This document shows, in pieces, positions 16,115 to 25,042 of a stretch of 64,000 nucleotides of DNA. Origin of the DNA: CAVTWH01 sp963850915 (GTDB lineage: Bacteria; Actinomycetota; Actinomycetes; Mycobacteriales; Micromonosporaceae); assembly GCA_963850915.1 (NCBI GenBank), contig CAWKND010000010.1, positions 806,001 through 870,000 on the forward strand, given 5' to 3'. The notes beneath the pieces are model-generated. The model saw only the letters and a program-made list of their open reading frames with translations, ran no database searches and was not told the origin of the DNA. The first letter of the stretch is position 1. Each line of letters opens with the position of its first letter. Position numbers and translations under genes: made by a program.

Positions 16115-17530
16115 ATGGACCTGCACGTCGTGTTCGACGGCCGGCAGGATCTGGGTGGGCAGATATATGCCCAGGTCCGGACCGCCATCCTGGATGGCCG
16201 GCTGCGTCCGGGTGAGTCGCTGCCGCCAACCCGCGAACTGGCCCGCCGGCTCGCTGTGTCACGCAACACAGTCAGCTCCGCGTACGACCGGCTCATCGGT
16301 GAAGGCTTCCTCGCCGGCCGGGTCGGTGCCGGTACCTTCGTCGCCGTCCACATCGGTAAGACCTCTGGCACGCCGACCCGGTTGCGTGGCGGCGGCCTGC
16401 GCCCGCGCGCCCAGTGGGAACAGTTCCCCGGGCCGTACGACATGACGCTGGAGCGCCCGGAGTTCGACTTCCGTGCCGGCCTGCCCGACAGCCGGCTCTT
16501 CCCGTACGAGGGGTGGCGCCGGCTGATCTCCCGGGAACTGCGCTACAGCGCCGCCGGCCAGCGCCTGTACTCCCACCCGGCCGGCCACCCCCCGCTGCGC
16601 GCCGCCATCGCCCGGCACGTCGGGCTCTCCCGGGGGGTACGCGCGGAGCCCGACGACGTGGTCGTCACGAGCGGTACCCAGCAGGCGATCGACCTGGTCG
16701 CCAAGGTACTCGTCAACCCCGGGGACAAGGTCGCCGTGGAGGACCCCGGCTGGCCGATCCCGCGCTGGGCCTTGACCGCACTCGGGGCCAGGATCGTCCC
16801 GATCCCGGTGGACGCCGAGGGCTTGGTGGTCGAGCAGATCCCGGACGACACCAAACTGGTCTACGTCACCCCCTCGCACCAGTTCCCGCTCGGCATGGCG
16901 ATGTCGCTGCGCCGCCGGATGGCGCTGCTGCACTGGGCCCGGCGGCGCGGCGCGGCGATCGTGGAGGACGACTACGACAGCGAGTTCCGGTTCAGTGGCC
17001 GGCCGATCGAGCCGCTGCACACCCTGGATCGACACGGCCACGTGATCTACGTCGGTACCTTCGCCAAGATTCTGCTGCCCAACCTCCGGCTCGGCTTCCT
17101 CATCGCGCCGCCGGCCCTGCAGCCGGCGCTGCACCGAGCCAAGTACGTCACCGACTGGAACTGCCCCGTCGACACCCAGGCAGCGCTGGCCACCTTCATC
17201 GACGAGGGCGACCTGGGCCGGCACATCCGCAAGATGCGCAACGAATACCTGTCCCGGCACGAACTGATCAGCACCACGCTCGGCAAGGAGTTCCCGGAGC
17301 TGTCGGTCATCCCGTCCGAGGCCGGACTGCACCTCAGTGCGCTGGCGCCGGAGTCCACTGTGGACGGTGTAGACGAGACCGTCGCCACCGCCCGTACCCT
17401 CGGCGTGGCGGTCACCGCGCTCAGCCCCTTCGCGGTCGCCGAGCCGCGTACCGGCTACATCATCGGCTACGGCGCGATCGCGCTTCCCGACATCGCCGAG
17501 GGCCTGCGCCGCCTCCGCACCGCCCTCTGA
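16115..17530 (+). CDS. MocR-type transcriptional regulator (GntR wHTH + aminotransferase fold)
   Basis: A 471-residue protein. Residues 10-75 are a GntR winged helix (LPPTRELARRLAVSRNTVSSAYDRL). From about residue 105 a class I aminotransferase-like domain follows, with the pyridoxal phosphate lysine in TFAKILLPNLRLGF (Lys318). MocR proteins sense PLP or amino-compound adducts and often control vitamin B6, GABA or taurine genes. No pdxST or gab genes are nearby, so its targets may be itself and the divergent acyl-CoA ligase cluster. The start ATG 16115 has AGGA 9 nt upstream, and a candidate operator lies at 16055-16073. PdxR is the closest known type, but assignment is not certain. Confidence 0.88.
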   Translation: MDLHVVFDGRQDLGGQIYAQVRTAILDGRLRPGESLPPTRELARRLAVSRNTVSSAYDRLIGEGFLAGRVGAGTFVAVHIGKTSGTPTRLRGGGLRPRAQWEQFPGPYDMTLERPEFDFRAGLPDSRLFPYEGWRRLISRELRYSAAGQRLYSHPAGHPPLRAAIARHVGLSRGVRAEPDDVVVTSGTQQAIDLVAKVLVNPGDKVAVEDPGWPIPRWALTALGARIVPIPVDAEGLVVEQIPDDTKLVYVTPSHQFPLGMAMSLRRRMALLHWARRRGAAIVEDDYDSEFRFSGRPIEPLHTLDRHGHVIYVGTFAKILLPNLRLGFLIAPPALQPALHRAKYVTDWNCPVDTQAALATFIDEGDLGRHIRKMRNEYLSRHELISTTLGKEFPELSVIPSEAGLHLSALAPESTVDGVDETVATARTLGVAVTALSPFAVAEPRTGYIIGYGAIALPDIAEGLRRLRTAL

Positions 17531-17539
17531 GCACCTGGC

Positions 17540-18079
17540 TCAGCCCACCGGCTCCCAACGCCAACCGTTGTTGTCCAGGCACTGGTACAGCTTTCCCTTG
17601 GCACTGACGCCGTACCAGTTGTGCTCGGCGCCCGGACAGAACGCGCCCGGTGTGACGGTGCCGCTGTGCGTGTGGTCCGGCTTCGGAGTCGCTGTCTTCG
17701 TGGGCGCTTTGGTCGGCGCCTTCGTCGGCGCTTTCGTCGGTGCTTTGGTGGGTGTCTTGGTCGGCGCGGCGGGTGTCGGCACGCTTGCGGGACCGGCGCT
17801 GGTCGGCGGCGCCGCGGGTGTCGTGCTGGGGCTCGGCGAGGAGGACGGTGTCGGGGTGACACCGCCGGTACTCGTCGTCGCCGGGATTGTGACCGATCGG
17901 CTGGTCTGCGCCGAACCGGGCGTCGATGGTCGCTTCTTGCCCGAGCCAAGCGCACCGACCACTCCCGCGCCCAGGCACACCGTGAGCACCACCGCAACGG
18001 CGACAATCAGGGAGATCTGCCAGGATTGCAGCTTGCGTTTGGGCGTGGGCTGCTGGTTGGGGTACATCGGGATAGTCAC
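17540..18079 (-). CDS. Membrane-anchored extracellular protein with TKAP repeats
   Basis: A 179-residue protein with a short cytoplasmic N-terminus, one membrane helix (about residues 22-46), then a Ser/Thr/Pro-rich stalk with tandem PTKA/TKAP units near residues 105-130. It ends in a compact domain of about 45 residues holding two cysteines (GAFCPG and YQCLDNNG), probably disulfide-linked. Similar short C-terminal domains occur on many actinobacterial surface proteins, without a known role. The gene converges on the MocR gene with only 9 bp between stops. No function can be assigned. Confidence 0.75.
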   Translation of the reverse strand: MTIPMYPNQQPTPKRKLQSWQISLIVAVAVVLTVCLGAGVVGALGSGKKRPSTPGSAQTSRSVTIPATTSTGGVTPTPSSSPSPSTTPAAPPTSAGPASVPTPAAPTKTPTKAPTKAPTKAPTKAPTKTATPKPDHTHSGTVTPGAFCPGAEHNWYGVSAKGKLYQCLDNNGWRWEPVG

Positions 18080-18306
18080 GACGGTGCTCGTTTCCCTGGA
18101 CGGTGTGGCCGCAGGATCCGATGCTCACATGGCGATTCGAGCGTTCGTCACCTCCTTTCGCGTTGTCGCCACGGGCGGATGTGCGGTCCGGTACCGCGTT
18201 TGGCTGCACGCCGGTCACGTTCCGGGACTGACGCTGCCAGTTTGGCCGGCGACAAACCCTGTTCCGCCGCTAACGCTAGCCGGCCGGGCGCCCGCATCAT
18301 GGACAG

Positions 18307-18798
18307 ATGGTCGGTAGGCGCACGGCGTTCCGGCGCTTCAACGACAACGCCGCCGAGCGGCTCGAATCCGGCAGCCAGGTACTGCTCGGGTTGATCGGGG
18401 CGGCGCTCGGCGTACTGCTGGTGCTCTGGTCGGACCGGCACGGGCTGCTGCGCTGGGGCTGGCTGGTACTGGCGGGCGCGGCCTGGGCGGGGTTCTCGCT
18501 GTGGCGACTGCTGCGCACGGCCGGCCGGGTACGGGCGCTGCGCCACGCGGTACCGGCTGTGGCCACGGTGGTCGCCGCCCGACCCACCGGCTCGTACGCC
18601 GACGAGTGGTACCAGCGCCGCTACGTTGACGTACGGCTGCTCGTGACGCTGCCCGGAGCGGCGCCGCGCACGCTGCACGAGCGCGCGGCACTGACCGAGG
18701 CGCAGTTGGCCGAGTTGGTACCCGGTGCGGCGGTACCGGTCCGGGTGCATCCGTCGCGCCCGATCGTGCAGCTCCAGTGGGCGCCCGACCCCCGGTGA
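18307..18798 (+). CDS. Small membrane protein, DUF3592-like
   Basis: A 163-residue protein with two adjacent membrane helices (about residues 24-42 and 47-65). A soluble domain of about 95 residues follows, whose pattern (A.V.AARPTGSY...RRYVDVRLLVTLPG, ending V.VHPSRPIVQLQW) resembles the DUF3592 family found in many bacteria. Start ATG 18307. No operon partner is close enough to suggest a role; the next gene begins 143 bp later after a possible leader. Confidence 0.65.
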   Translation: MVGRRTAFRRFNDNAAERLESGSQVLLGLIGAALGVLLVLWSDRHGLLRWGWLVLAGAAWAGFSLWRLLRTAGRVRALRHAVPAVATVVAARPTGSYADEWYQRRYVDVRLLVTLPGAAPRTLHERAALTEAQLAELVPGAAVPVRVHPSRPIVQLQWAPDPR

Positions 18799-18880
18799 GA
18801 ACGCGAAATCCGGTGGACCGGCGCCCACCCGCCCTGCGACGCTGGCAGAGACAGGCGTAGGCGACGACGGGAGCACGGCG

Positions 18881-18988
18881 ATGCGAGGACTCGAAAACTC
18901 TCAGCCCATCCGGATGCGAGCTTTCGAGGACACGTCCACCTATGCAGACCGTCAATATCGGCATTCTCGCGCATGTCGACGCGGGTAA
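18881..18988 (+). CDS. Possible 35-codon leader peptide overlapping the ribosomal protection gene
   Basis: ATG 18881 opens a 35-codon frame (MRGLENSQPIRMRAF...) with GGGAG about 7 nt upstream. It runs past the start of the downstream ribosomal protection gene in a different frame, stopping at 18988. Within it lies the stem-loop 18890-18928. Ribosome stalling on leader frames controls several tetracycline and macrolide resistance genes, so translational or transcriptional attenuation is possible here. It could also be a chance frame in high-GC DNA, and there is no homology support. Confidence 0.3.
   Translation: MRGLENSQPIRMRAFEDTSTYADRQYRHSRACRRG
18890..18928 (+). promoter_or_regulatory. Stem-loop in leader of ribosomal protection gene
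   Basis: CTCGAAAACTC (18890-18900) pairs with GAGCTTTCGAG (18918-18928) with one internal A-C mismatch and a 17-nt loop. The stem ends 13 nt before the ATG at 18942 and includes the GAGGA that would serve as its ribosome-binding site, so folding would limit initiation. Confidence 0.5.
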
Positions 18989-20894
18989 GACCAGCCTGAC
19001 CGAGCGCCTGCTCTTCGACACCGGGGTGATCGACCGGCTGGGCAGCGTCGACTCGGGCACAACGCAGACCGACACCGGCGAGATCGAGCGCCGGCGCGGG
19101 ATCACCGTCCGTTCGGCGGTGGTCGCGTTCACCGTCGGCGACCGCCAGGTCAATCTCATCGACACCCCGGGACACAGCGACTTCGTCGCCGAGGTCGAGC
19201 GGGCGTTGGGGGTACTCGACGCCGCGGTCCTGGTGCTGTCCGCGGTCGAGGGCGTGCAGCCACACACCCGCGTGCTCATGAAGACGCTGCGGGCGCTGCG
19301 GCTCCCCACGCTGATCTTCGTGAACAAGATCGACAGACGGGGCGCACGCGACGCCGAACTGCTCGCCGACATCGGCCGGCTGCTCACCCCGGCAATCATT
19401 CCGATGGGTACGGTCGGCGACATCGGCACCCCGAAGGCCCAATTCACCGGGTACCCGCCTTCGTTGGCGGCGCCGCGCTGGGGACCGATCCTCGCCCAGT
19501 ACGACGACGTCCTGCTCGACCTGCTCGTTGACGACCGGAAGCCGAGTGCCGGCCAGCTCGCCACCGCACTACGGGAGCTGACTGCCGCCGGTACCGTGCA
19601 TCCGTTGTTCTTCGGGTCTGCTCTTTCCGGAGCCGGCGTCCCCGCACTGCTCGACGCCCTCGGCCGGCTGGTGCCGCCGTCGCCGCCCGCCGAGCCGGAG
19701 CTGCGCGCCCGGGTGTTCGCCATCGAGCGCGCTGGCGCGGAGAAGATCGCCTACGTCCGCTCGTACGGCGGCGAACTGCGCCAGCGGCAGCGGATCGCCG
19801 TGCACCGCCGGGCCGCCGACGGACGGCTGGCGGCCTACCCCGACCAGGTCACCGGCCTCGCCGTGGTGGGCAGCCCGCCCGGGGTACCGCTCACCGCCGG
19901 CCACATCGGCAAGCTGCACGGCCTGCCCGGCGTACGCATCGGCGACCAGCTCGGCTCCCCGGACGGCCTGGACAGCCAGCCGCTGTTTGCCCCGCCGAGC
20001 CTGGAAACCGTTGTCACACCTACCGATCCGGCCCGCGCCGGGGACCTGCACGCGGCCCTGGTCAGCCTGGCCGACACCGATCCACTGATCCACACCCAGG
20101 TCACGCCGGAGGGCGAGACGAGCGTGCTGCTGTACGGCGAGGTACAGAAGGAGGTCATCGCGGCCACCCTGGCCGACGGGTACGGCCTCGCGGCGAACTT
20201 CGCGCCCAGCCGGATCATGCACCTGGAGCGCCCGACCGGGGTCGGGTCGGCGGTCGAGTACATCAGCCGGGACTTCCTCGCCACCATCGGGCTACGCGTC
20301 GAGCCCGGCGTCGGCGTGCGCTACGAGTTGGAGGCGGAGCTCGGTGCGCTCCCGCTCGCGTTCCACCGGGCCCTCGAGGACTCCGTCCGGCAGGCGCTGA
20401 GCCAGGGCGCGTACGGCTGGCCGGTCACCGACATCACGGTCACCCTGACCCACTGCGGGTACGTGGCGCGACCCGGCAGTGCGGCCGGCGACTTCCGGGG
20501 ACTGGCACCCCTGGTACTGATGCGGGCACTGGCCATCGCCGGTACCCGGGTCTTCGAGCCGTGCCACCACTTCGAACTGGCGGTACCCGCCGACCGCCTG
20601 GGTACCGTCACCGGACACCTCGCCCAGCTGGCCGCCCGCATCGACGTGACCACGGAGCACGCCGGCTCGTGGCAGATCCGTGGCGAGATCCCGGCCCGGG
20701 TGGTCTACGCCTTCCAGCAGCAGCTGCCGCACCTGGCAGGCGGCGAGGGCCTGTGGTCGTCGAGCCCGGCGGGTGACCGGGCTGTCGCGGGTACCCCGCC
20801 ACGCCGCCCGCGTACCGACGGCAACCCGTTCGACCGTACCGAGTACACCCGCTTCCTCGCCCAACGCAACCTCGCCCGCCCGGTCGACCGCTGA
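18942..20894 (+). CDS. Tet(M)/OtrA-type ribosomal protection GTPase
   Basis: A 650-residue translational GTPase with the EF-G domain plan and the length of ribosomal protection proteins. G motifs are complete: AHVDAGKT (10-17), RRGITV effector region (51-56), DTPGH (74-78) and NKID (128-131). The C-terminal part aligns with domains III-V of Tet(M)/OtrA rather than with cellular EF-G, which is longer and carries a G' insert. Such proteins release tetracycline from the ribosome. A 14-TM exporter converges on it 33 bp downstream, recalling the otrA/otrB pairing of oxytetracycline producers. A folded leader precedes it. Whether it protects against tetracyclines here is inferred from the family. 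Confidence 0.88.
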   Translation: MQTVNIGILAHVDAGKTSLTERLLFDTGVIDRLGSVDSGTTQTDTGEIERRRGITVRSAVVAFTVGDRQVNLIDTPGHSDFVAEVERALGVLDAAVLVLSAVEGVQPHTRVLMKTLRALRLPTLIFVNKIDRRGARDAELLADIGRLLTPAIIPMGTVGDIGTPKAQFTGYPPSLAAPRWGPILAQYDDVLLDLLVDDRKPSAGQLATALRELTAAGTVHPLFFGSALSGAGVPALLDALGRLVPPSPPAEPELRARVFAIERAGAEKIAYVRSYGGELRQRQRIAVHRRAADGRLAAYPDQVTGLAVVGSPPGVPLTAGHIGKLHGLPGVRIGDQLGSPDGLDSQPLFAPPSLETVVTPTDPARAGDLHAALVSLADTDPLIHTQVTPEGETSVLLYGEVQKEVIAATLADGYGLAANFAPSRIMHLERPTGVGSAVEYISRDFLATIGLRVEPGVGVRYELEAELGALPLAFHRALEDSVRQALSQGAYGWPVTDITVTLTHCGYVARPGSAAGDFRGLAPLVLMRALAIAGTRVFEPCHHFELAVPADRLGTVTGHLAQLAARIDVTTEHAGSWQIRGEIPARVVYAFQQQLPHLAGGEGLWSSSPAGDRAVAGTPPRRPRTDGNPFDRTEYTRFLAQRNLARPVDR

Positions 20895-20927
20895 CCGCCG
20901 CTGACGTGCCCGCAGCCCGGCTCCGCC

Positions 20928-22316
20928 TCAGGAAACGTCGGCCGCCGCGAACGTACGCGGCAGCAACAGGGCGGCGGCCAGCCCGGCCAGGGCGACCACT
21001 GCCAGCACAACCATGGCGAGCGCGTACGAGCGTTCGGGGGTGGCGGTAATGCCGGCGACGAGGATGGTGCCGGCGATCGCCGCGCCCAGGCTGGAGCCCA
21101 GGTTGGAGACGCTCCGGGACAGTCCTGATATCTCGCCCTGGAGGTCATCGCCGAAGCTCGACTGCACGATGTTGACCGACGGGGTGAGCATGAAGCCGAG
21201 CCCCAGTCCGATGAACAGAAGTCCGGGCGCGAACGCCCACGGGCTCTTCGAGACGGTGACCATCACGAGCAGTACGGCGACCCCGACGACGGTGGTGGCG
21301 AAGCCGGCCACCACAAGGGTTCGTTGGGCTCGCCGCTTCGCGAAACGCTCGGCGGCGAGTGAGGTGACCAGCAGGCCCGCCGTGGTGGCCGTGAAGATGA
21401 CGCCGGTCTGGATGGCGTCGTAGCCGCGCACGACCTGGAGAAAGGCCGAGACGACGAACGACGTTCCCATGAGTACCAGCCACTGGGCGTTCTGCGTGAC
21501 GAGGCCGAGATTCGACGTCCGGTTCTTGAACAGCTTCATCGACAGCAGCGGTTCCTTGCCGGCGCGCTCCTTGGCCTGCGACGTCCGGAAGAACACGGCG
21601 AGTACAGCCGCGCCGGCCAGAATGAGCGCGAGCATCAGCCAGCCGTTGTTGTCGGCGGCCAGGATGCCGGTGACCACGAGGATGAGGCCGACCGCGGAGA
21701 GGATCGCGCCGCCGGTGTCGAACGGGCGCGTCGGATCCGGCGGTAGCGGGTCGTTTATGCCGCGGCTGAGTACCAGGATCGTGGCGACGATCAGCGCCTG
21801 GAAGACGAACGCCGCCCGCCAGCTGATCGCCGAGGTGATCAGACCGCCGAGCAGTGGACCGGCCGCGGCACCGATGCCGCCCAGCGCGCTGATCATGCCG
21901 AACGCCCGAGCGCGCGATGTGACCTCGGTGAAGAGAAGCGTGGTGAGGATGTACACCGGCGGGATCAGCAGGGCGGTGCCGACGCCTTCCAGGATCGAGT
22001 TGCCGAGGATGAGTACGCCCAGCCCCGGAGCGGCTGCGCTCAGCAAGGCGCCGACGCCGTACAGGATGAGGCCGGCCCTGAAGCATCGCTTCCGTCCGTA
22101 CTTGTCGGTCAGTTTGCCGCCGGGGATCATCAACGCCGCCATGACCAGCAGGAAGATCGTGATCGCGACCTGCACGCCCTGCACAGTGGTATCCAGGTCA
22201 TGGCTGATGTCGTTGATCATCACGTTCATGTTCGAGCCGGCGAAGCTGCAGATGAACTGGGCCAACGCCAGCGGAACCAGTACCCTGCGCAGTCCCGCCG
22301 CCGGAGCAGTCTTCAT
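20928..22316 (-). CDS. MFS multidrug exporter, DHA2 (EmrB/QacA) family
   Basis: A 462-residue membrane protein with about 14 hydrophobic helices. Motif A appears as GGKLTDKYGRKRCFRAGLILYG and motif C as GGIGAAAGPLLGGLIT, both typical of proton-driven drug antiporters. ATG 22316 (MKTAPAAG) is chosen, with GAGG 7 nt upstream, over a longer start at 22346. It converges with the ribosomal protection gene, and a wrecked TetR regulator gene lies divergently upstream, exactly where the repressor of such pumps usually sits. Loss of that repressor could leave the pump constitutively expressed. Confidence 0.88.
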   Translation of the reverse strand: MKTAPAAGLRRVLVPLALAQFICSFAGSNMNVMINDISHDLDTTVQGVQVAITIFLLVMAALMIPGGKLTDKYGRKRCFRAGLILYGVGALLSAAAPGLGVLILGNSILEGVGTALLIPPVYILTTLLFTEVTSRARAFGMISALGGIGAAAGPLLGGLITSAISWRAAFVFQALIVATILVLSRGINDPLPPDPTRPFDTGGAILSAVGLILVVTGILAADNNGWLMLALILAGAAVLAVFFRTSQAKERAGKEPLLSMKLFKNRTSNLGLVTQNAQWLVLMGTSFVVSAFLQVVRGYDAIQTGVIFTATTAGLLVTSLAAERFAKRRAQRTLVVAGFATTVVGVAVLLVMVTVSKSPWAFAPGLLFIGLGLGFMLTPSVNIVQSSFGDDLQGEISGLSRSVSNLGSSLGAAIAGTILVAGITATPERSYALAMVVLAVVALAGLAAALLLPRTFAAADVS

Positions 22317-22388
22317 ACCGACCTCGGCCACGATGTGACGCGCCACTGACCAGCGCCGAGGTGGCTGAGCGCATGATCGCAGTGGGGC

Positions 22389-22764
22389 GTGCTCATGACA
22401 CTCCTCGGAGTCCGCGGGTACCCATCCACCTCAGCATCCGCCCCGCTCGCCCGGGCGTCTCGGAAATCCCCGGGCGTCACGCTGACCAGTCTGTGCTGGC
22501 CCCGGGTTTGGCGGCTGATATCTCTCAGCCACGGGAGCGGCCACCACTTCCCTGGCGGCAAGGACGAGCTGATCATCGCCGCGATCGGCGCGACCGAGCA
22601 GCACGTGGTGGGGCATGAGCGCCACGACCGCCGACACGACCGCCGCGCTGCTGTTGTCCGCGTGCGAGGGTGCGGTGGTGATGAGCCGAGCCGAACGCGA
22701 CCTCCATCCGTTCGACACGGTCGCGGCGAGCCTGCTCGCCTACACCGACCAACTGGCGCCGTAG
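22389..22764 (+). pseudogene. TetR-family regulator remnant
   Basis: Only pieces of a TetR repressor remain. A segment reading GSGHHFPGGKDELIIAAIG corresponds to the end of the DNA-binding domain, where intact proteins have GSLYHHFPGGKDEL. After a frame change, the C-terminal helix LLLSACEGAVVMSRAERDLHPF runs to a TAG at 22762-22764. About 85 residues that normally separate these parts are missing, and the upstream helix-turn-helix is unrecognisable. It lies divergent to the MFS exporter, so it was probably that pump's local repressor. Confidence 0.75.
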
Positions 22765-22815
22765 CCGTTCCCGGTCGCGCCGGCCTGACCTGCCCGGCGC
22801 CGCTGTGCCTGGGTA

Positions 22816-24054
22816 CTACCCCAACTGGTCGCGGCGGCGTTTCAGGTACGCGGTCTCGGCGGTGTTGCCGGCCAGCTCGATGGCCTTGTCGTACGCCGCG
22901 CGCGACTGCTGACTGCGGCCCAGCCGGCGCAGCAGGTCGGCGCGGGTCGCGTGGTAGGCGTGGTAGCCGGTCAACCTGTGCTCAAGGCGGTCGACGGCTG
23001 CCAGTGCCACCTCGGGGCCGTCCAGTTCGGCGACGGCGATAGCCCGGTTGAGGGCGATGATCGGCGAGGGGTCGAGGCGGGCGAGTTGGTCGTAGAGGGC
23101 CACGACCTGCGACCAGTCGGTGTCGCGTACATCGTGGGCGGAGGTGTGTACGGCGTTGATCGCGGCGAGGATCTGGTACCGACCCGGAGCCACCCCGGCC
23201 GCGGCAGCCGCGAGGCGCTCGCGTACCAGCCGATGACCCTCGGCGACCAGCGCCGCGTCCCAAGCTCCACGGTCCTGCTCGTCGAGGGTGACCAGTTCGC
23301 CGCTCGCCGAGACCCGAGCGGTGCGGCGCGCCTCGGTGAGCAGCATCAACGCCAGTAGCCCGGCCACCTCACCATCGTCCGGCAGGAGGGCACGGATCAG
23401 GCGGGTGAGCCGGATCGCCTCGGCGGTCAGGTCGTTCCGGACCGGATCGGTGTCCGGGCCGGTCGCCAGGTAGCCCTCGTTGAAGAGGAGGTACAGGACG
23501 GCGAGTACGCCGGAGACACGGGCCGGGAGATCCTCCGCGGACGGTACCCGGTACGGGATGCGAGTCACCTTGATCTTGGCCTTGGCCCGGGTGATCCTTT
23601 GCCCCATGGTGGCCTCCGGCAGCAGGAAGGCGCGCGCGATCTCCGGCATCGTCAGACCGCCGACCATCCGCAGCGTCAGCGCCATCCGGGCCTCCATCGC
23701 CAGCGCCGGGTGACAGCAGGTGAAGATCAGCCGGAGCCGGTCGTCGTCGATGACGCCGAGAGGCTCGGGCGGGCCGTCGTACAGCACCTGAGCCTCCTTG
23801 TGCTTGTCGTCGCGCTTGTTCTCGCGCCGGAGCCGGTCGATGGCCTTGCGGTTGGCGGTCGTCGTCAGCCAGGCGCCGGGATTCGGGGGTACGCCGTCGG
23901 CCGGCCATCGCTCGACGGCGGTCGCGAACGCCTCGGCCACCGCCTCCTCAGCGACGTCGAGGTCACCGAAGCGCCTGGTCAGGGCGGCGACCACCCGCGC
24001 CCACTCGTCGTGGTGGGTCTGGGTGATCGCCTCCCGGACATCGACCAGATTCAC
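22816..24054 (-). CDS. ECF sigma factor with SnoaL-free C-terminal DUF6596 extension (ECF42-like)
   Basis: A 412-residue protein. Residues 15-85 form sigma region 2 (ALTRRFGDLDVAEEAVAEAF, then DRLRRENKR). Region 4 lies at about 120-170 (LTLRMVGGLTMPEIARAFLLPEATMGQRITRAKAKI). The remaining 240 residues are the helical DUF6596-type domain with TPR-like character near the C-terminus. This architecture with an adjacent DGPF/YCII gene defines the ECF42 group, which lacks a classical anti-sigma factor. Its GTG start overlaps the stop of that partner by 4 bp (GTGA at 24051-24054), so the two are co-translated. Targets of this group usually include their own operon. Confidence 0.9.
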   Translation of the reverse strand: MNLVDVREAITQTHHDEWARVVAALTRRFGDLDVAEEAVAEAFATAVERWPADGVPPNPGAWLTTTANRKAIDRLRRENKRDDKHKEAQVLYDGPPEPLGVIDDDRLRLIFTCCHPALAMEARMALTLRMVGGLTMPEIARAFLLPEATMGQRITRAKAKIKVTRIPYRVPSAEDLPARVSGVLAVLYLLFNEGYLATGPDTDPVRNDLTAEAIRLTRLIRALLPDDGEVAGLLALMLLTEARRTARVSASGELVTLDEQDRGAWDAALVAEGHRLVRERLAAAAAGVAPGRYQILAAINAVHTSAHDVRDTDWSQVVALYDQLARLDPSPIIALNRAIAVAELDGPEVALAAVDRLEHRLTGYHAYHATRADLLRRLGRSQQSRAAYDKAIELAGNTAETAYLKRRRDQLG

Positions 24055-24374
24055 AGGAACGGCCGTACCTCGAGCTTCCGGTTGCAGGCCTTCGACCCAT
24101 CGGCGGCAAGCTTCAGTACCACGTCGAGGTCGGCGGCCTCCATGATCCAGAAACCGGCCAGGTACTCCTTCGACTCCACGAAAGGCCCGTCGGTGAACAC
24201 CGCCTCGTCACCCCGGTTGTCGACGACGGTGGCCGGATCAGCCGACCCGAGGCCACCGGCAAACACCCAGTGGCCCTCCGCCCGCAGCCGGTCGTTGAAC
24301 GCGTCGATGGCGGCGTCCTCGGTCTCGGTGGCCGGGCCGGTACCGTCGTCGATCACGGAAACCAGGTACTGCAT
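24051..24374 (-). CDS. DGPF/YCII-domain protein, partner of ECF42 sigma factor
   Basis: A 107-residue protein of the YCII-related family. It carries the name-giving DGPF motif in FTDGPFVESKEYLAGFWI (residues 58-75) and starts MQYLVSVIDD. DGPF proteins are invariably linked to ECF42-type sigma factors; they have been proposed as accessory or output proteins but their biochemistry is not settled. It is the first gene of the pair, and its stop overlaps the sigma factor start. Confidence 0.9.
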   Translation of the reverse strand: MQYLVSVIDDGTGPATETEDAAIDAFNDRLRAEGHWVFAGGLGSADPATVVDNRGDEAVFTDGPFVESKEYLAGFWIMEAADLDVVLKLAADGSKACNRKLEVRPFL

Positions 24375-24495
24375 CTGAAGATCATCTCCTGTGGTTCAGG
24401 GCGCCCCTTGCGGGCAGCCGCTTACCCCTTCTACGAACACCTCTGCCCCGATCCGACACCGCCCGCCGGATTTCTTCAAGGACGCGCCCAGCACG

Positions 24496-24795
24496 TCAGG
24501 CCGCGTTCGCCTTCGGCGTGAACCCAACCGCCAACTCGACATCCAACGCCCGCGCGAGCCGCTCCAACACGGGGAGGGTCGGCACGGTACCGCCGGCCTC
24601 GAACCGAGCCACCGCCGACTGGGTCATGGCTGCGGCCGCTGCCAGCTCGGCCTGACTCCACGAGCGCCGTTCCCGCAGCTCGCGTACTGCCTTGCCAAGC
24701 TCGAAGGCGAGTCGGCTGGCGTCGTACGCTTCAGCAGCTCCCGCCTCCGCCATCCGGCGTTTCCGCAGCTGTGCCCAGTCGCTTCGACCTGTCAT
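24496..24795 (-). CDS. XRE-family helix-turn-helix protein (antitoxin-like)
   Basis: A 99-residue protein. Residues 30-85 form a Cro/CI-type helix-turn-helix (LGKAVRELRERRSWSQAELA, then MTQSAVARFEAG), ending in VELAVGF as in HigA-like antitoxins. A RelE/HigB-type toxin would be expected directly upstream. Instead there is a 100-bp gap holding a tRNA terminator and then the attachment repeat of the integrated element. It is therefore an orphan antitoxin-like regulator at the left edge of the element. Confidence 0.75.
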   Translation of the reverse strand: MTGRSDWAQLRKRRMAEAGAAEAYDASRLAFELGKAVRELRERRSWSQAELAAAAAMTQSAVARFEAGGTVPTLPVLERLARALDVELAVGFTPKANAA

Positions 24796-24845
24796 GCCTC
24801 GTCCTCCTCATCAAGCGTGCCGAAGATCGGCTCGGTACAGAACAG

Positions 24846-24887
24846 CGAAAAAGCCCAGCTCGGGATTGTGGTCCTGAGCTGGGCTTT
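24846..24887 (-). terminator. Displaced terminator of tRNA-Gly
   Basis: A 12-bp perfect stem (24850-24861 with 24876-24887) is followed on the minus strand by TTTTTC. It lies just beyond the left copy of the tRNA 3' end and is the likely original terminator of tRNA-Gly before integration moved it 5 kb away. Confidence 0.8.
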
Positions 24888-24891
24888 CGTG

Positions 24892-24936
<45 letters not shown>

Positions 24937-25017
24937 TCGCACAAGATCCGCTGCCTGGACCTCCAAAGTCGCAGGTCAGGCTGGCATCAAGTGGCCTCCA
25001 TGTACCCAGCACTCCCC

Positions 25018-25042
25018 GGCTAATGGCACGCCAATGGCACGC
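25018..25042. repeat. Arm-type integrase site, left
   Basis: Two adjacent 11-bp direct repeats, TAATGGCACGC (25021-25031) and CAATGGCACGC (25032-25042), lie about 85 bp inside the left core repeat. The same doublet occurs inside the right end. Paired direct repeats at this spacing behave as arm-binding sites of tyrosine integrases. Confidence 0.75.
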
